Below, piece by piece: positions 46,014-54,463 of a stretch of DNA of 64,000 bases (the first letter of the stretch is position 1; each line of letters begins with the position of its first letter). Below the pieces are notes generated by a model, which worked only from the letters and a program-made list of their open reading frames with translations, did no database searches and was not told the origin of the DNA. A program made the translations under genes and the position numbers. The DNA comes from JAIUNP01 sp020161975 (GTDB taxonomy: Bacteria > Pseudomonadota > Alphaproteobacteria > Rhizobiales > Beijerinckiaceae): contig DAIOGK010000016.1 of the NCBI GenBank assembly GCA_036745275.1, positions 19,003-83,002 on the forward strand. Reading direction: 5' to 3'.

Positions 46014-47285
46014 ATGTCTGAACTTCGCCGCGTTGTCGTAACCGGTCTTGGCATGGTGACTCCGCATGGTTGCGGGGTCGAGCCGACCTGGAAGCGCATT
46101 TTAGCCGGCGAAAGCGCCGCCAGGAGCATCGACCGGTTCGATGTCTCCGACATCGCCTGCAAGATCGGCTGCCCCATTCCACGCGGCAGCGCACCCGATG
46201 CGTTCAATCCGGATGACTGGATGGACGCAAAGGAGCAGCGCAAGGTTGATGATTTCATCATCTTTGCCATGGCTGCGGCCAAGCAGGCGCTGGACGACGC
46301 AGGTTGGCACCCGAAGGATTATGCTGATCAGATCGCGACCGGCGTCCTGATCGGTTCGGGCATCGGTGGGCTGACCGGCATCGAACAGGCTGCCAATATC
46401 CTGCGCGACAAGGGGCCGCGGCGCCTGTCGCCTTTCTTCATTCCCGGTCGGCTGATCAATCTGGCCGGCGGTTACGTTTCCATTGAGCACGGGCTGAAAG
46501 GTCCGAATCACGCGGTGGTCACGGCCTGCTCCACGGGCGCCCATGCGATTGGCGATGCCTCACGCATCATTGCGCTTGGCGATGCCGATGTGATGGTGGC
46601 GGGCGGTACCGAATCCCCGCTCGACAGGCTGCCCCTCGCTGGTTTTGCCGCTTGCCGGGCACTTTCGACGAATTTCAACGACGAGCCGCAGCGCGCATCG
46701 CGCCCCTATGACCGGGACCGTGACGGTTTCGTGATGGGCGAAGGCGCTGGCATTGTCGTTCTTGAGGCGCTCGACCATGCCGTGGCGCGCGGTGCGCACA
46801 TCCACGCCGAGGTGATCGGCTATGGCATGTCGGGCGATGCCTATCATATCACCTCGCCTTCGCCGGATGGCGACGGTGCCTTCCGCTGTATGCAGGCGGC
46901 GCTGAAGCGCGCCGGCATTTCTGCCGGCGACCTCGATTATGTGAATGCGCATGGCACGTCAACGCCGGTGGGAGACGAGATCGAACTCGGCGCAGTGACG
47001 CGGCTTGTCGGTAACGCGGCGGCAGAGATTTCAATGTCCTCAACCAAATCGGCCATCGGGCATCTGCTCGGTGCGGCGGGTGCGGTGGAGGCGATCTTCT
47101 CGGTGCTGGCGATTCGCGACCAGATTGCGCCGCCGACGATCAACCTCGACAATCCCTCTGTCGAAACGGCGATCGATCTGGTGCCACATGTCGCGCGCAA
47201 GCGGAAAATCGACACGGTCCTGTCCAATTCCTTCGGTTTTGGCGGCACAAACGCGTCGCTCATTTTCAGGCGGTATGACGCCTGA
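46014..47285 (+). CDS. fabF: 3-oxoacyl-[acyl-carrier-protein] synthase II
   Basis: Condensing enzyme of fatty-acid elongation, 423 residues. The Cys-His-His triad is visible: C172 in VVTACSTGAHAIG, a His in VNAHGTSTPVGD, and a His in KSAIGHLLGAAGAVEA. The C-terminal SNSFGFGGTNASLIF is the family glycine-rich loop. It lies directly after acpP and 77 bases before mltG, the common fabG-acpP-fabF-mltG order of alphaproteobacteria. Confidence 0.96.
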   Translation: MSELRRVVVTGLGMVTPHGCGVEPTWKRILAGESAARSIDRFDVSDIACKIGCPIPRGSAPDAFNPDDWMDAKEQRKVDDFIIFAMAAAKQALDDAGWHPKDYADQIATGVLIGSGIGGLTGIEQAANILRDKGPRRLSPFFIPGRLINLAGGYVSIEHGLKGPNHAVVTACSTGAHAIGDASRIIALGDADVMVAGGTESPLDRLPLAGFAACRALSTNFNDEPQRASRPYDRDRDGFVMGEGAGIVVLEALDHAVARGAHIHAEVIGYGMSGDAYHITSPSPDGDGAFRCMQAALKRAGISAGDLDYVNAHGTSTPVGDEIELGAVTRLVGNAAAEISMSSTKSAIGHLLGAAGAVEAIFSVLAIRDQIAPPTINLDNPSVETAIDLVPHVARKRKIDTVLSNSFGFGGTNASLIFRRYDA

Positions 47286-47362
47286 CGAGGGCTTGGCGCG
47301 GCTTCTCCCTTTCGCCATATTCGCAGACCATAAGACAATCATGCACAACCGGAGACTTGCGG

Positions 47363-48859
47363 ATGGCTGAGACCCCCGGACCGGCGCAGGAAACGCGACG
47401 CCGGTCGCTGTTCAGTCCGCGCGACAAACTGAAGCCCGTGAAGGCGCCGCCGCCGCCGGAAAAGCCCCGCAAGCGCAAGAGCGGTGTGCTTGCCGTGATT
47501 TCGGCATTTTTCACGGTTTCCGTCATCATTCTCCTGGGCGTTGCCATGGGCGTCGGCTATGTACGCCGCGTTGTGAATGAGCCGGGTCCGCTTCAGAGTG
47601 ACCGGGCCGTTGTGATTGAGCGCGGCGCCGGCGCCGAGGAAATCGCCGAATTGCTGGAACGTGACGGCATCATCCGTCAGCCAACGCTGTTCCAGGCGAT
47701 GGCGATGAGCCAGATCTACGGCAAGCTGAAGGCCGGTGAGTTCCTGTTCAAGCGGGAGGCGAGCCTTGCTGATGTCATCGACACCATCGCCAACGGCCGC
47801 GCCATCGAGCACAACATCACCATTCCGGAAGGCCTGACCAGCGAGCAGATTGTGGCGCGTGTGCGTGACAGCGACCTTCTGGTTGGCTCCATAGCGGATA
47901 TTCCGCCTGAAGGCTCGCTGCTGCCCGACACCTACAAGATCCAGCGCGGCACCTCGCGCGATGCACTGGTCGCCCGGATGCAGCGCGACCAGAAGCGTGT
48001 GCTCAACGAAGTGTGGAACAAGCGCGCCAAGGATCATCCGGTCAAGAATGCGAACGATCTCGTGATTCTGGCGTCCGTGATCGAGAAGGAAACCGGACGT
48101 GCCGACGAGCGCAGCCGCGTTGCCGGCGTCTTCGTCAATCGCCTCAACAAGAACATGAAGTTGCAGTCGGACCCGACGATTGTGTACGGGCTTGTGGGCG
48201 GCAAGGGCACGCTGGGCCGTGGCATTACACGCGCCGATATCAACTCGAACACGCCCTACAACACCTATGTGATCACCGGCCTGCCGCCGACACCGATTGC
48301 TAACCCTGGCCGCGCCTCGCTGGAGGCCGCTGCCAATCCGTCGCGGACCCGGGATCTGTTTTTCGTTGCCGATGGCACGGGCGGTCACGCTTTCGCCGAG
48401 ACACTGGAACAGCATAACCGCAACGTGGCGCGCTGGCGGCAGATTGAGGAACAGCGCGATTCGGCTGCCCAGCAGCCGTTGCCGCCCGCAGCCTCGCCGC
48501 AGGCCGTGCCGGTCGTGCCATCTGTGCCGACCGCGCCCGGTAACCGGAGCGAGGTTCGTCCGCTTGGCACAACGCCCGCGACAACCGCCGCAGTCGGCGC
48601 GCGGGACGCGACGGAGGGGACTGCGCTGGATGTGCTGGCGAACAAGAGCTTTGATCTGAATTCGATGCAGACGATGCCCGAGCCCAGCCACCCTGCACGG
48701 AACCGCGCCGCCCAGCGCCAGAAGGGCGGATTTGCTGATGTCCCGCTGGCGCAAGGTACGCAGAAAGGGCGGGATGCGAGCGAGGGCACCAAGTTCGATC
48801 CGTTGAAGAATAGCAGCTTCGACCTGAATTCGACCAAAGCGGTGCCGGCGCTGCGTTGA
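47363..48859 (+). CDS. mltG: Endolytic transglycosylase MltG
   Basis: 498 residues from ATG 47363. A proline- and lysine-rich cytoplasmic N-terminus (1-38) and one transmembrane helix (about 40-65) anchor it in the inner membrane. The periplasmic YceG domain (about 75-355) contains the catalytic glutamate E241 in LASVIEKETG, followed by LQSDPTIVYG and NTPYNTYVITGLPPTPI. It cuts nascent glycan strands internally and so sets strand length, in contact with PBPs. After residue 370 there is a Pro/Ala-rich tail not found in E. coli. It holds two copies of a 26-residue unit (residues 414-439 and 470-495). Confidence 0.94.
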   Translation: MAETPGPAQETRRRSLFSPRDKLKPVKAPPPPEKPRKRKSGVLAVISAFFTVSVIILLGVAMGVGYVRRVVNEPGPLQSDRAVVIERGAGAEEIAELLERDGIIRQPTLFQAMAMSQIYGKLKAGEFLFKREASLADVIDTIANGRAIEHNITIPEGLTSEQIVARVRDSDLLVGSIADIPPEGSLLPDTYKIQRGTSRDALVARMQRDQKRVLNEVWNKRAKDHPVKNANDLVILASVIEKETGRADERSRVAGVFVNRLNKNMKLQSDPTIVYGLVGGKGTLGRGITRADINSNTPYNTYVITGLPPTPIANPGRASLEAAANPSRTRDLFFVADGTGGHAFAETLEQHNRNVARWRQIEEQRDSAAQQPLPPAASPQAVPVVPSVPTAPGNRSEVRPLGTTPATTAAVGARDATEGTALDVLANKSFDLNSMQTMPEPSHPARNRAAQRQKGGFADVPLAQGTQKGRDASEGTKFDPLKNSSFDLNSTKAVPALR

Positions 48860-48895
48860 GCGCGCTGGCACGATGATGATCGGCCAGGGGGGCTG

Positions 48896-49780
48896 ATGAC
48901 ACTGTCCAGTATGACGGGATTTGCGCGCGCTCAAGGATGCGTCGGTCCTTTTAATGTCGCTATCGAAATGCGCAGCGTCAACGGGCGGGGGCTCGACCTG
49001 CGGTTCCGCCTTCAGCCACCGTTTGACGGGTTTGAAGCCGAGTTCCGTGCCCGTGCGCAGAAGGTCCTGTCGCGCGGTTCGGTACAGGTGGCGCTGACCG
49101 CCAAACGCGAGACCCAGGCCGCTTTGGTCCGCGTCAACGAGACACTCTTTGGCGAACTTGCGGAGGTCGCCGAGCAACTCGCCTGGAAAGCCAAACTGAC
49201 GCAGGCAACGGTGGGGGACCTGTTACGTCTGCCGGGCGTGATCGAAACCGGCGATGCCCGGGACGAGACGCCCGATGAGGCCATTCAGTCAGCCGTGCCG
49301 GCCCTTTTTGACGAGGCGCTTGCGGGCTTGGTGTCGGCCCGCAGATCCGAGGGCAGGGCGCTATCCGCCATCGTTTCCGGCCAACTCGACCAGATGGAGA
49401 CAGGCATCCGCGCCGCCGCTGAAGCGGATGGTGCCCGCCCGGCGGCCATCCGCGCGCGCATCGAATCGCAAATCCGTGCCCTGGGCGAAAACCCGCAGAA
49501 TTTCGATACGGATCGGCTGCATCAAGAGGCGGTGCTGATCGCCACCCGCATGGATGTGCGCGAGGAAATCGACCGTTTCACGGCACATATTGCCGCTGCG
49601 CGGCAACTTGTGGCGGCGCGCGAGCCCGTTGGGCGCAAGCTCGACTTCCTGACGCAGGAGTTCGTGCGTGAGGTGAACACCCTCTGCTCGAAGGCCAATG
49701 ATCTGGCGTTGACCCGCATCGGGCTTGACCTCAAGGCCGTCGTCGAGCAATTCCGGGAGCAGATCCAGAATATCGAGTAG
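48896..49780 (+). CDS. yicC: YicC-family endoribonuclease
   Basis: 294 residues, starting MTLSSMTGFARAQG, the usual YicC/YloC N-terminus (SMTGFG-like). The two family domains are present: the N-terminal part with EMRSVNGRGLDLRFRLQPPF, and the C-terminal DUF1732 part with ARMDVREEIDRFTAHIAAAR-like and REVNTLCSKANDLALT segments. E. coli YicC degrades small RNAs and is required at high temperature in stationary phase. It lies between mltG and gmk; the 5-base gap to gmk indicates one operon. Confidence 0.93.
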   Translation: MTLSSMTGFARAQGCVGPFNVAIEMRSVNGRGLDLRFRLQPPFDGFEAEFRARAQKVLSRGSVQVALTAKRETQAALVRVNETLFGELAEVAEQLAWKAKLTQATVGDLLRLPGVIETGDARDETPDEAIQSAVPALFDEALAGLVSARRSEGRALSAIVSGQLDQMETGIRAAAEADGARPAAIRARIESQIRALGENPQNFDTDRLHQEAVLIATRMDVREEIDRFTAHIAAARQLVAAREPVGRKLDFLTQEFVREVNTLCSKANDLALTRIGLDLKAVVEQFREQIQNIE

Positions 49781-49785
49781 GTCTG

Positions 49786-50475
49786 ATGTCAAACCCCGTT
49801 TCCGCCGATGTCCTTGCCCGCCGCGGCGTCATGCTGGTGATTGCCTCGCCATCGGGTGCGGGAAAATCGACGCTGAGCCGTCTTCTGCTTCAGGATCCCG
49901 AGTTCAAGGACGTCAGCCTCTCCATCTCCGTAACGACCCGCAAGCGTCGCACGAGCGAGGTCGATGGGGTTCATTACCACTTCCGCACGGTCGATGAGTT
50001 CAATGCCATGCGCGAGCGCGGCGACCTTCTGGAATGGGCGCAGGTGCACGATAATTATTACGCAACGCCGCGCGCGCCGGTCGAACAGGCACTGATCGAG
50101 GGGCGTGATGTCCTGTTTGATGTCGATGTGCAGGGCACTCTGCAACTCTATCAGACGATGCGGGCCGATATGGCGACGGTGTTCATCCTGCCCCCGTCGA
50201 TCCCCGAACTGCATATGCGCCTGCAACGTCGCGCCGAGGATGACGCTGCGACGATCAACCGTCGCCTCAAGACCGCACTCACTGAAATCCGCCACTGGCA
50301 GGATTACGATTATGTGCTCGTCAACGACGATCTGGGTCGCTGTTACAGCGAGTTGCAGGGCATTCTGCGCGCCGAGCGGCTGAAGCGCACGCGTCGGGAA
50401 GCGCTTCACGGGCTGGTTGACGTTCTGGATCGGGACCTTGAAAGCCTGCTCGCTGCCCAGGCCGCGCGGCTTTAG
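49786..50475 (+). CDS. gmk: Guanylate kinase
   Basis: Phosphorylates GMP to GDP. 229 residues. The P-loop is ASPSGAGKSTLSRL (about 20-33), followed by the GMP-binding stretch SVTTRKRRTSEVDGVHYHF and the Walker B-like VLFDVDVQG. The C-terminus DRDLESLLAAQAARL is typical of the alphaproteobacterial form. It is 5 bases after yicC. Its stop codon is the start of the first of two 47-base repeats. Confidence 0.96.
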   Translation: MSNPVSADVLARRGVMLVIASPSGAGKSTLSRLLLQDPEFKDVSLSISVTTRKRRTSEVDGVHYHFRTVDEFNAMRERGDLLEWAQVHDNYYATPRAPVEQALIEGRDVLFDVDVQGTLQLYQTMRADMATVFILPPSIPELHMRLQRRAEDDAATINRRLKTALTEIRHWQDYDYVLVNDDLGRCYSELQGILRAERLKRTRREALHGLVDVLDRDLESLLAAQAARL

Positions 50476-50520
50476 AGCATTTTCAAGCGAAGTGGTTCCG
50501 GTTCGCGTAAAGAAAATGCG
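50474..50520 (+). repeat. REP-like intergenic repeat, copy 1
   Basis: A 47-base unit starting AGAGCATTTTCAAGCGAAGT and ending GAAAATGCG. Its ends GCATTTTC and GAAAATGC are inverted, and the inner AAGCGAA/TTCGCGT are nearly so, giving an imperfect hairpin. It begins in the gmk stop codon. Copy 2 follows 14 bases later. Confidence 0.85.
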
Positions 50521-50534
50521 ACAGAGCTATCGTC

Positions 50535-50581
50535 AGAGCATTTTCAAGCGAAGTGGTCCCGGTTCGCGTGAAGACAATGTG
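50535..50581 (+). repeat. REP-like intergenic repeat, copy 2
   Basis: Second 47-base copy, differing from copy 1 at four positions (T to C in the middle, A to G in the right inner arm, and two in the right outer arm, which reads GACAATGTG and so pairs less well). The near identity suggests recent duplication or conversion. Similar palindromes are known to be dispersed in Hyphomicrobiales genomes. Confidence 0.85.
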
Positions 50582-50649
50582 GCGAATCCCCGAACCAGAG
50601 GACGACCCAGACCGACGAGGACAATTGCCCTCGTCTGTCACCGATTGCC

Positions 50650-51781
50650 TCAGTCCACGTCGTCGATCGCCTCAGGCCCGCCGCCATAGGCGCGCTGCGC
50701 GAGCGTTGCTTCCATGAAGGGATCCAGCGCGCCGTCGAGCACATCGGAGGGTACGCCCGAGGTCACGCCGGTGCGCAGATCCTTCACCATCTGGTAGGGT
50801 TGCAGCACGTAGGAGCGGATCTGGTGGCCCCAGCCGATGTCGGTTTTGTTGGCCTGTTCGGCCATGGCCGCTTCCTCGCGCTTTTTCAGTTCAAGCTCAT
50901 AGAGCTTGGCGCGCAGCATCTTCCAGGCCTGATCGCGGTTCTTGTGCTGCGAACGGTCGCCCTGCGAAACCACCATGATGCCGGTCGGATTGTGTACGAG
51001 ACGCACGGCGGATTCGGTCTTGTTGACGTGCTGGCCGCCCGCTCCGCCCGAGCGCATCGTGTCCACGCGCACATCCGCTTCGTTGATCTCGATGTTGATC
51101 GAGTCGTCGATGACCGGATAGACCGTGACCGAGGCAAAGCTGGTGTGCCGCCGGGCATTGGAATCGTAGGGGCTGATGCGCACCAGCCGGTGCACGCCGG
51201 CTTCGGTTTTCAGCCAGCCATAGGCGTTGTGGCCCTTGATCAGCAGGGTTGCGGATTTGATGCCCGCTTCCTCGCCGTCGCTCTGGTCCACGAGGTCGAT
51301 CTTGAAGCCCTTGCGCTCGGCCCAGCGGGAATACATGCGGAACAGCATGGAAGCCCAGTCCTGGCTTTCGGTGCCGCCGGCGCCGGCGTGAACTTCGAGA
51401 TAGGTATCGTTGGAATCGGCTTCGCCCGAGAGCATGGCATCAAGCTGTTGCTGCGCCGCCTGGTCCTGAAGCTGCCGCAACATCGCTTCGCCTTCCGCAA
51501 TGGTCGGCTCGTCGCCCTCGGCCTCACCCAGTTCGATGAAGCCCACCGCATCCTCAAGGTCGCCTTCCAGCTTCTTGAGGTTGTTGAGGCGCGTTTCCAG
51601 ATCCGTGCGCTCGCGCATCAGCTTCTGCGCGGCTTGCGCGTCGTTCCAGAAGTCGGGTTCTTCGGAAAGGGCGTTCAGTTCGGCAAGGCGTTTTGTCGAA
51701 GCATCCCAGTCAAAGATGCCTCCTCAGCAGCCCGACTGACTGCTTGATCGCCTCTACGAGGGAAAGATGTTCGGCACGCAT
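50650..51781 (-). CDS. prfB: Peptide chain release factor 2, with programmed +1 frameshift
   Basis: Recognises UGA and UAA stop codons. The gene starts at ATG 51781 (MRAEHLSLVEAIKQSVGLLR), reaches an in-frame TGA at codon 24 (51712-51710) and continues in the +1 frame as DWDASTKRLAELNALSEEPD to the stop at 50650. The frameshift site AGGAGG CAT CTT TGA C (51724-51709) has the internal Shine-Dalgarno, slippery CTT and poor-context TGA of classical prfB autoregulation. The GGQ motif (GGAGGQHVNKTESAVR) is present and the codon-recognition loop is RISPYDSNARRHTSF, with SPY in place of SPF. It follows mrcA on the same strand. Confidence 0.96.
51709..51724 (-). promoter_or_regulatory. prfB programmed +1 frameshift element
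   Basis: Minus-strand sequence AGGAGGCATCTTTGAC. An SD-like AGGAGG sits 3 bases before CTT-TGA-C. When RF2 is scarce the ribosome shifts +1 on CTT and avoids the TGA, giving feedback control of RF2. Both reading frames join to make a normal RF2 protein, which confirms the site. Confidence 0.95.
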
Positions 51782-51870
51782 GGGTTCGGTCCGGGGTAAG
51801 GGCGCTTTGCAAAATGCAACGCGCCGGTGCGGGATAGCCGCCCGGCGCGCGCCTGTAAACTCTCAAACGA

Positions 51871-54294
51871 TCAGTAGAGCCCGCCTGTGGAGGAGGCCGC
51901 CGCCGCCGCGCCGCCACCACTGGCGCCGCCACCCTTGCCGCTGCTCGAACCGAAGCTGACGCTTTCGGGCGGGGCGGTGCCGGGCTTGAAGGCTTCGAGG
52001 ATCGTGTCGGCGCCTTCGCCGGAGCTGACGCGCTGGCCGGTGGCGATGGACACGCGGATCAGCTTCATCTGCGGCGGAATGCGGAACTTCACATCCGGAC
52101 GGCCGGCAAGCGCGACCTTCATGAAGTCCTTGAAGATCGGCGCGGCGTACTGGCCTGCTGTTGCCGAATCGCCGAGCGACTTCGGCTTGTCAAAGCCGAG
52201 GTAGATGCCCACGGCAAGGTCAGGCGAAAAGCCGACGAACCACACGTCCTTGGCGTCGTTGGTCGTGCCGGTCTTGCCGGCCAGCGTGCGGCCAAGTTCC
52301 TTCAGGGACGTTGCCGTACCGCGCTGGATCACGCCTTCCATGATCGAGGTGATCTGGTAGGCCGACATCGGGTCGATCACCTGCTCGCGCTTGTCGATCA
52401 GGCGCGGCTCATCCTGGCCGCGCCATTCCTCGACCTTGCAGCCGTTGCAGACGCGTTCGTCGTGACGATAGATCGTCTGGCCCCAGCGGTCCTGGATGCG
52501 GTCGATCATCGTCGGCTTGATGCGGCGCCCGCCATTGGCGAACATCGAATAGGCCGAGGTCATGCGCAGCACAGTGGTTTCGCCAGCGCCGAGCGCCATC
52601 GACAGCACCGGCAGCATGTCGTCATAAACGCCGAAGCGTTTGGCGTATTCGGCCACCAGCGGCATCCCGAGATCGCGCGCGAGCCGCACGGTCATCAGGT
52701 TTTTCGACTTTTCGATGCCATAGCGCAGGGTGCGCGGGCCGGTCGGCTTGCCGTCGTAGTTCTCCGGCCGCCAGACACCGAGCGTGCCGCCCTGATCGAT
52801 TTCCACCGGCTCGTCCAGAATGATGGAGGAGGGGGTATAACCGTTGTCGAGCGCGGTTGCGTAGACGAAGGGCTTGAACGAGGAACCGGGCTGGCGCAGC
52901 GCCTGCGTCGCACGGTTGAACTCGCTCATTTCAAAGGAGAAGCCGCCGACCATCGCCAGAATGCGGCCCGTGAACGGGTCCATGGCCACCAGCGCGCCGG
53001 AAATTTCCGGCACCTGCCGCAAGCGGTAAGTCATGCCCGAGGTGCCGACCGGCTCGGCATAGATCACGTCGCCGGGGTTCAGCACCTGCCGGAGGCTGCG
53101 CCGCGTCCAGCGCACACCGTCCGGAGAAATGGTGCCAACCTCGCGCTGCCGCGACAGCGTTCCGTTGGCCTCACGCTTGGGCTGAAGGCCGATGCGTGCG
53201 CCGGCATCGGTCACGTCGAGCACCATGGCAAGACGCCAGGGCTGCACGTCCGAATAGGCCGGAACTTCCGAAAGCACGAGGCCCCAGTCACCTCCCGGCG
53301 AGCGCTTGTCGAGCGGCCCGCGCCAGCCATGCGCCTCGTCATAGCGCACGAGGCCGTCGATCAGCGTCTTGCGGGCGACAACCTGCAACTTGGCATCCAG
53401 CGTCGAGCGCACCGAAAGGCCGCCCTCATAAAGTTTCTTGGAGCCGTAGCGCTCGGCAAGCTCGCGGCGCACCTCCTCGGCGAAATAGCCGGCGGCGAAA
53501 GTGTTGGGGGACAGCTGGCGGAACTGTACGGTCAGCGGTTCAGCCTTCGCCTTCAGCCCGGCCTCGCGCTCGATATAGCCGTTCTCGATCATGCGATCGA
53601 TGACGTAGTTGCGGCGGGCGATGGCCGCATCGCGCTGGTTGACCGGATGGTAGTTGCTTGGCGCCTTGGGCAGGGCGGCGAGATAGGCCACCTCGGGAAT
53701 TGTCAGCTCGTGCACCGACTTGCCGAAATAGTTCAGCGCCGCCGCCGCCACGCCGTAGTTGCCGAGGCCAAGATAAATCTGGTTCAGGTAAAGTTCGAGG
53801 ATCTTGTCTTTCGAGAAGGTCGATTCCAGCCGGAACGCCACGAGCATTTCTCGAATCTTTCGCTCATAGCTTTGCTCCGAGGTGAGGAAGAAGTTCTTCG
53901 CCACCTGCTGGGTGATGGTCGATGCACCCTGCTGACGGCCCCCAGAGGAGCGCTTGAGGTTCGACAGAACGGCGCGCATCACGCCTTCGGGGTCGACGCC
54001 GCCGTGCTTGTAGAAGTTCTTGTCCTCGGCCGCCAGAAACGCGTTCTTCAGCAGCGGCGGCATCGCCTGGATCGGCAGATAGAGCCGGCGCTCCTTGGCA
54101 TACTCGGCCAGAAGGCTGCCATCCGCAGCGTGAATGCGGGTCATAACCGGCGGCTCGTATTTCTCGAGCTGCGCATGATCCGGCAGGTCCTTGGAGTAAT
54201 AGGAAATCAGAATAGCGGCTGCGGCCACGCCAATCAGGGCAAGCAGCGTCCCCGTAGCAAAGAGCATGGCAACGAAGCGACCAAGGTATCGCAT
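51871..54294 (-). CDS. mrcA: Penicillin-binding protein 1A (bifunctional transglycosylase/transpeptidase)
   Basis: 807 residues. One N-terminal transmembrane helix (about 8-32) is followed by a GT51 glycosyltransferase domain with E90 in AAEDKNFYKHGGVDPEG and QGASTITQQVAKN. An OB-like insert and a transpeptidase domain follow, with SSFK (S471, K474), the SxN motif in TSAYSMFANGG, and KTGT in LAGKTGTTNDAKDV. It polymerises and cross-links peptidoglycan in the periplasm. A Gly/Ser/Ala-rich tail ends the protein. It lies 170 bases after the amidase gene and 90 bases before prfB; the amidase-mrcA-prfB order is common in alphaproteobacteria. Confidence 0.95.
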   Translation of the reverse strand: MRYLGRFVAMLFATGTLLALIGVAAAAILISYYSKDLPDHAQLEKYEPPVMTRIHAADGSLLAEYAKERRLYLPIQAMPPLLKNAFLAAEDKNFYKHGGVDPEGVMRAVLSNLKRSSGGRQQGASTITQQVAKNFFLTSEQSYERKIREMLVAFRLESTFSKDKILELYLNQIYLGLGNYGVAAAALNYFGKSVHELTIPEVAYLAALPKAPSNYHPVNQRDAAIARRNYVIDRMIENGYIEREAGLKAKAEPLTVQFRQLSPNTFAAGYFAEEVRRELAERYGSKKLYEGGLSVRSTLDAKLQVVARKTLIDGLVRYDEAHGWRGPLDKRSPGGDWGLVLSEVPAYSDVQPWRLAMVLDVTDAGARIGLQPKREANGTLSRQREVGTISPDGVRWTRRSLRQVLNPGDVIYAEPVGTSGMTYRLRQVPEISGALVAMDPFTGRILAMVGGFSFEMSEFNRATQALRQPGSSFKPFVYATALDNGYTPSSIILDEPVEIDQGGTLGVWRPENYDGKPTGPRTLRYGIEKSKNLMTVRLARDLGMPLVAEYAKRFGVYDDMLPVLSMALGAGETTVLRMTSAYSMFANGGRRIKPTMIDRIQDRWGQTIYRHDERVCNGCKVEEWRGQDEPRLIDKREQVIDPMSAYQITSIMEGVIQRGTATSLKELGRTLAGKTGTTNDAKDVWFVGFSPDLAVGIYLGFDKPKSLGDSATAGQYAAPIFKDFMKVALAGRPDVKFRIPPQMKLIRVSIATGQRVSSGEGADTILEAFKPGTAPPESVSFGSSSGKGGGASGGGAAAAASSTGGLY

Positions 54295-54463
54295 TTCAGA
54301 CCTTTCCGGATCTGCACAACGTCATTCTGTCCCTGCCAGCTGGCGAGGAGGACCGCGCCACCGTCCCTGACGTGCCGAACATGAACCCGTGCTGAGCATA
54401 GCACGAACGGAGGTGTGGCGAGACACCAGCCTTGACTTCGCTTCAAGCCAGAAGCGGGCAAAT

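Noticed and set aside
51822..51851. GC-rich inverted repeat after mrcA as its terminator
   Set aside because: The stem is short with a wide loop and the following sequence is only weakly T-rich; mrcA and prfB may be co-transcribed.
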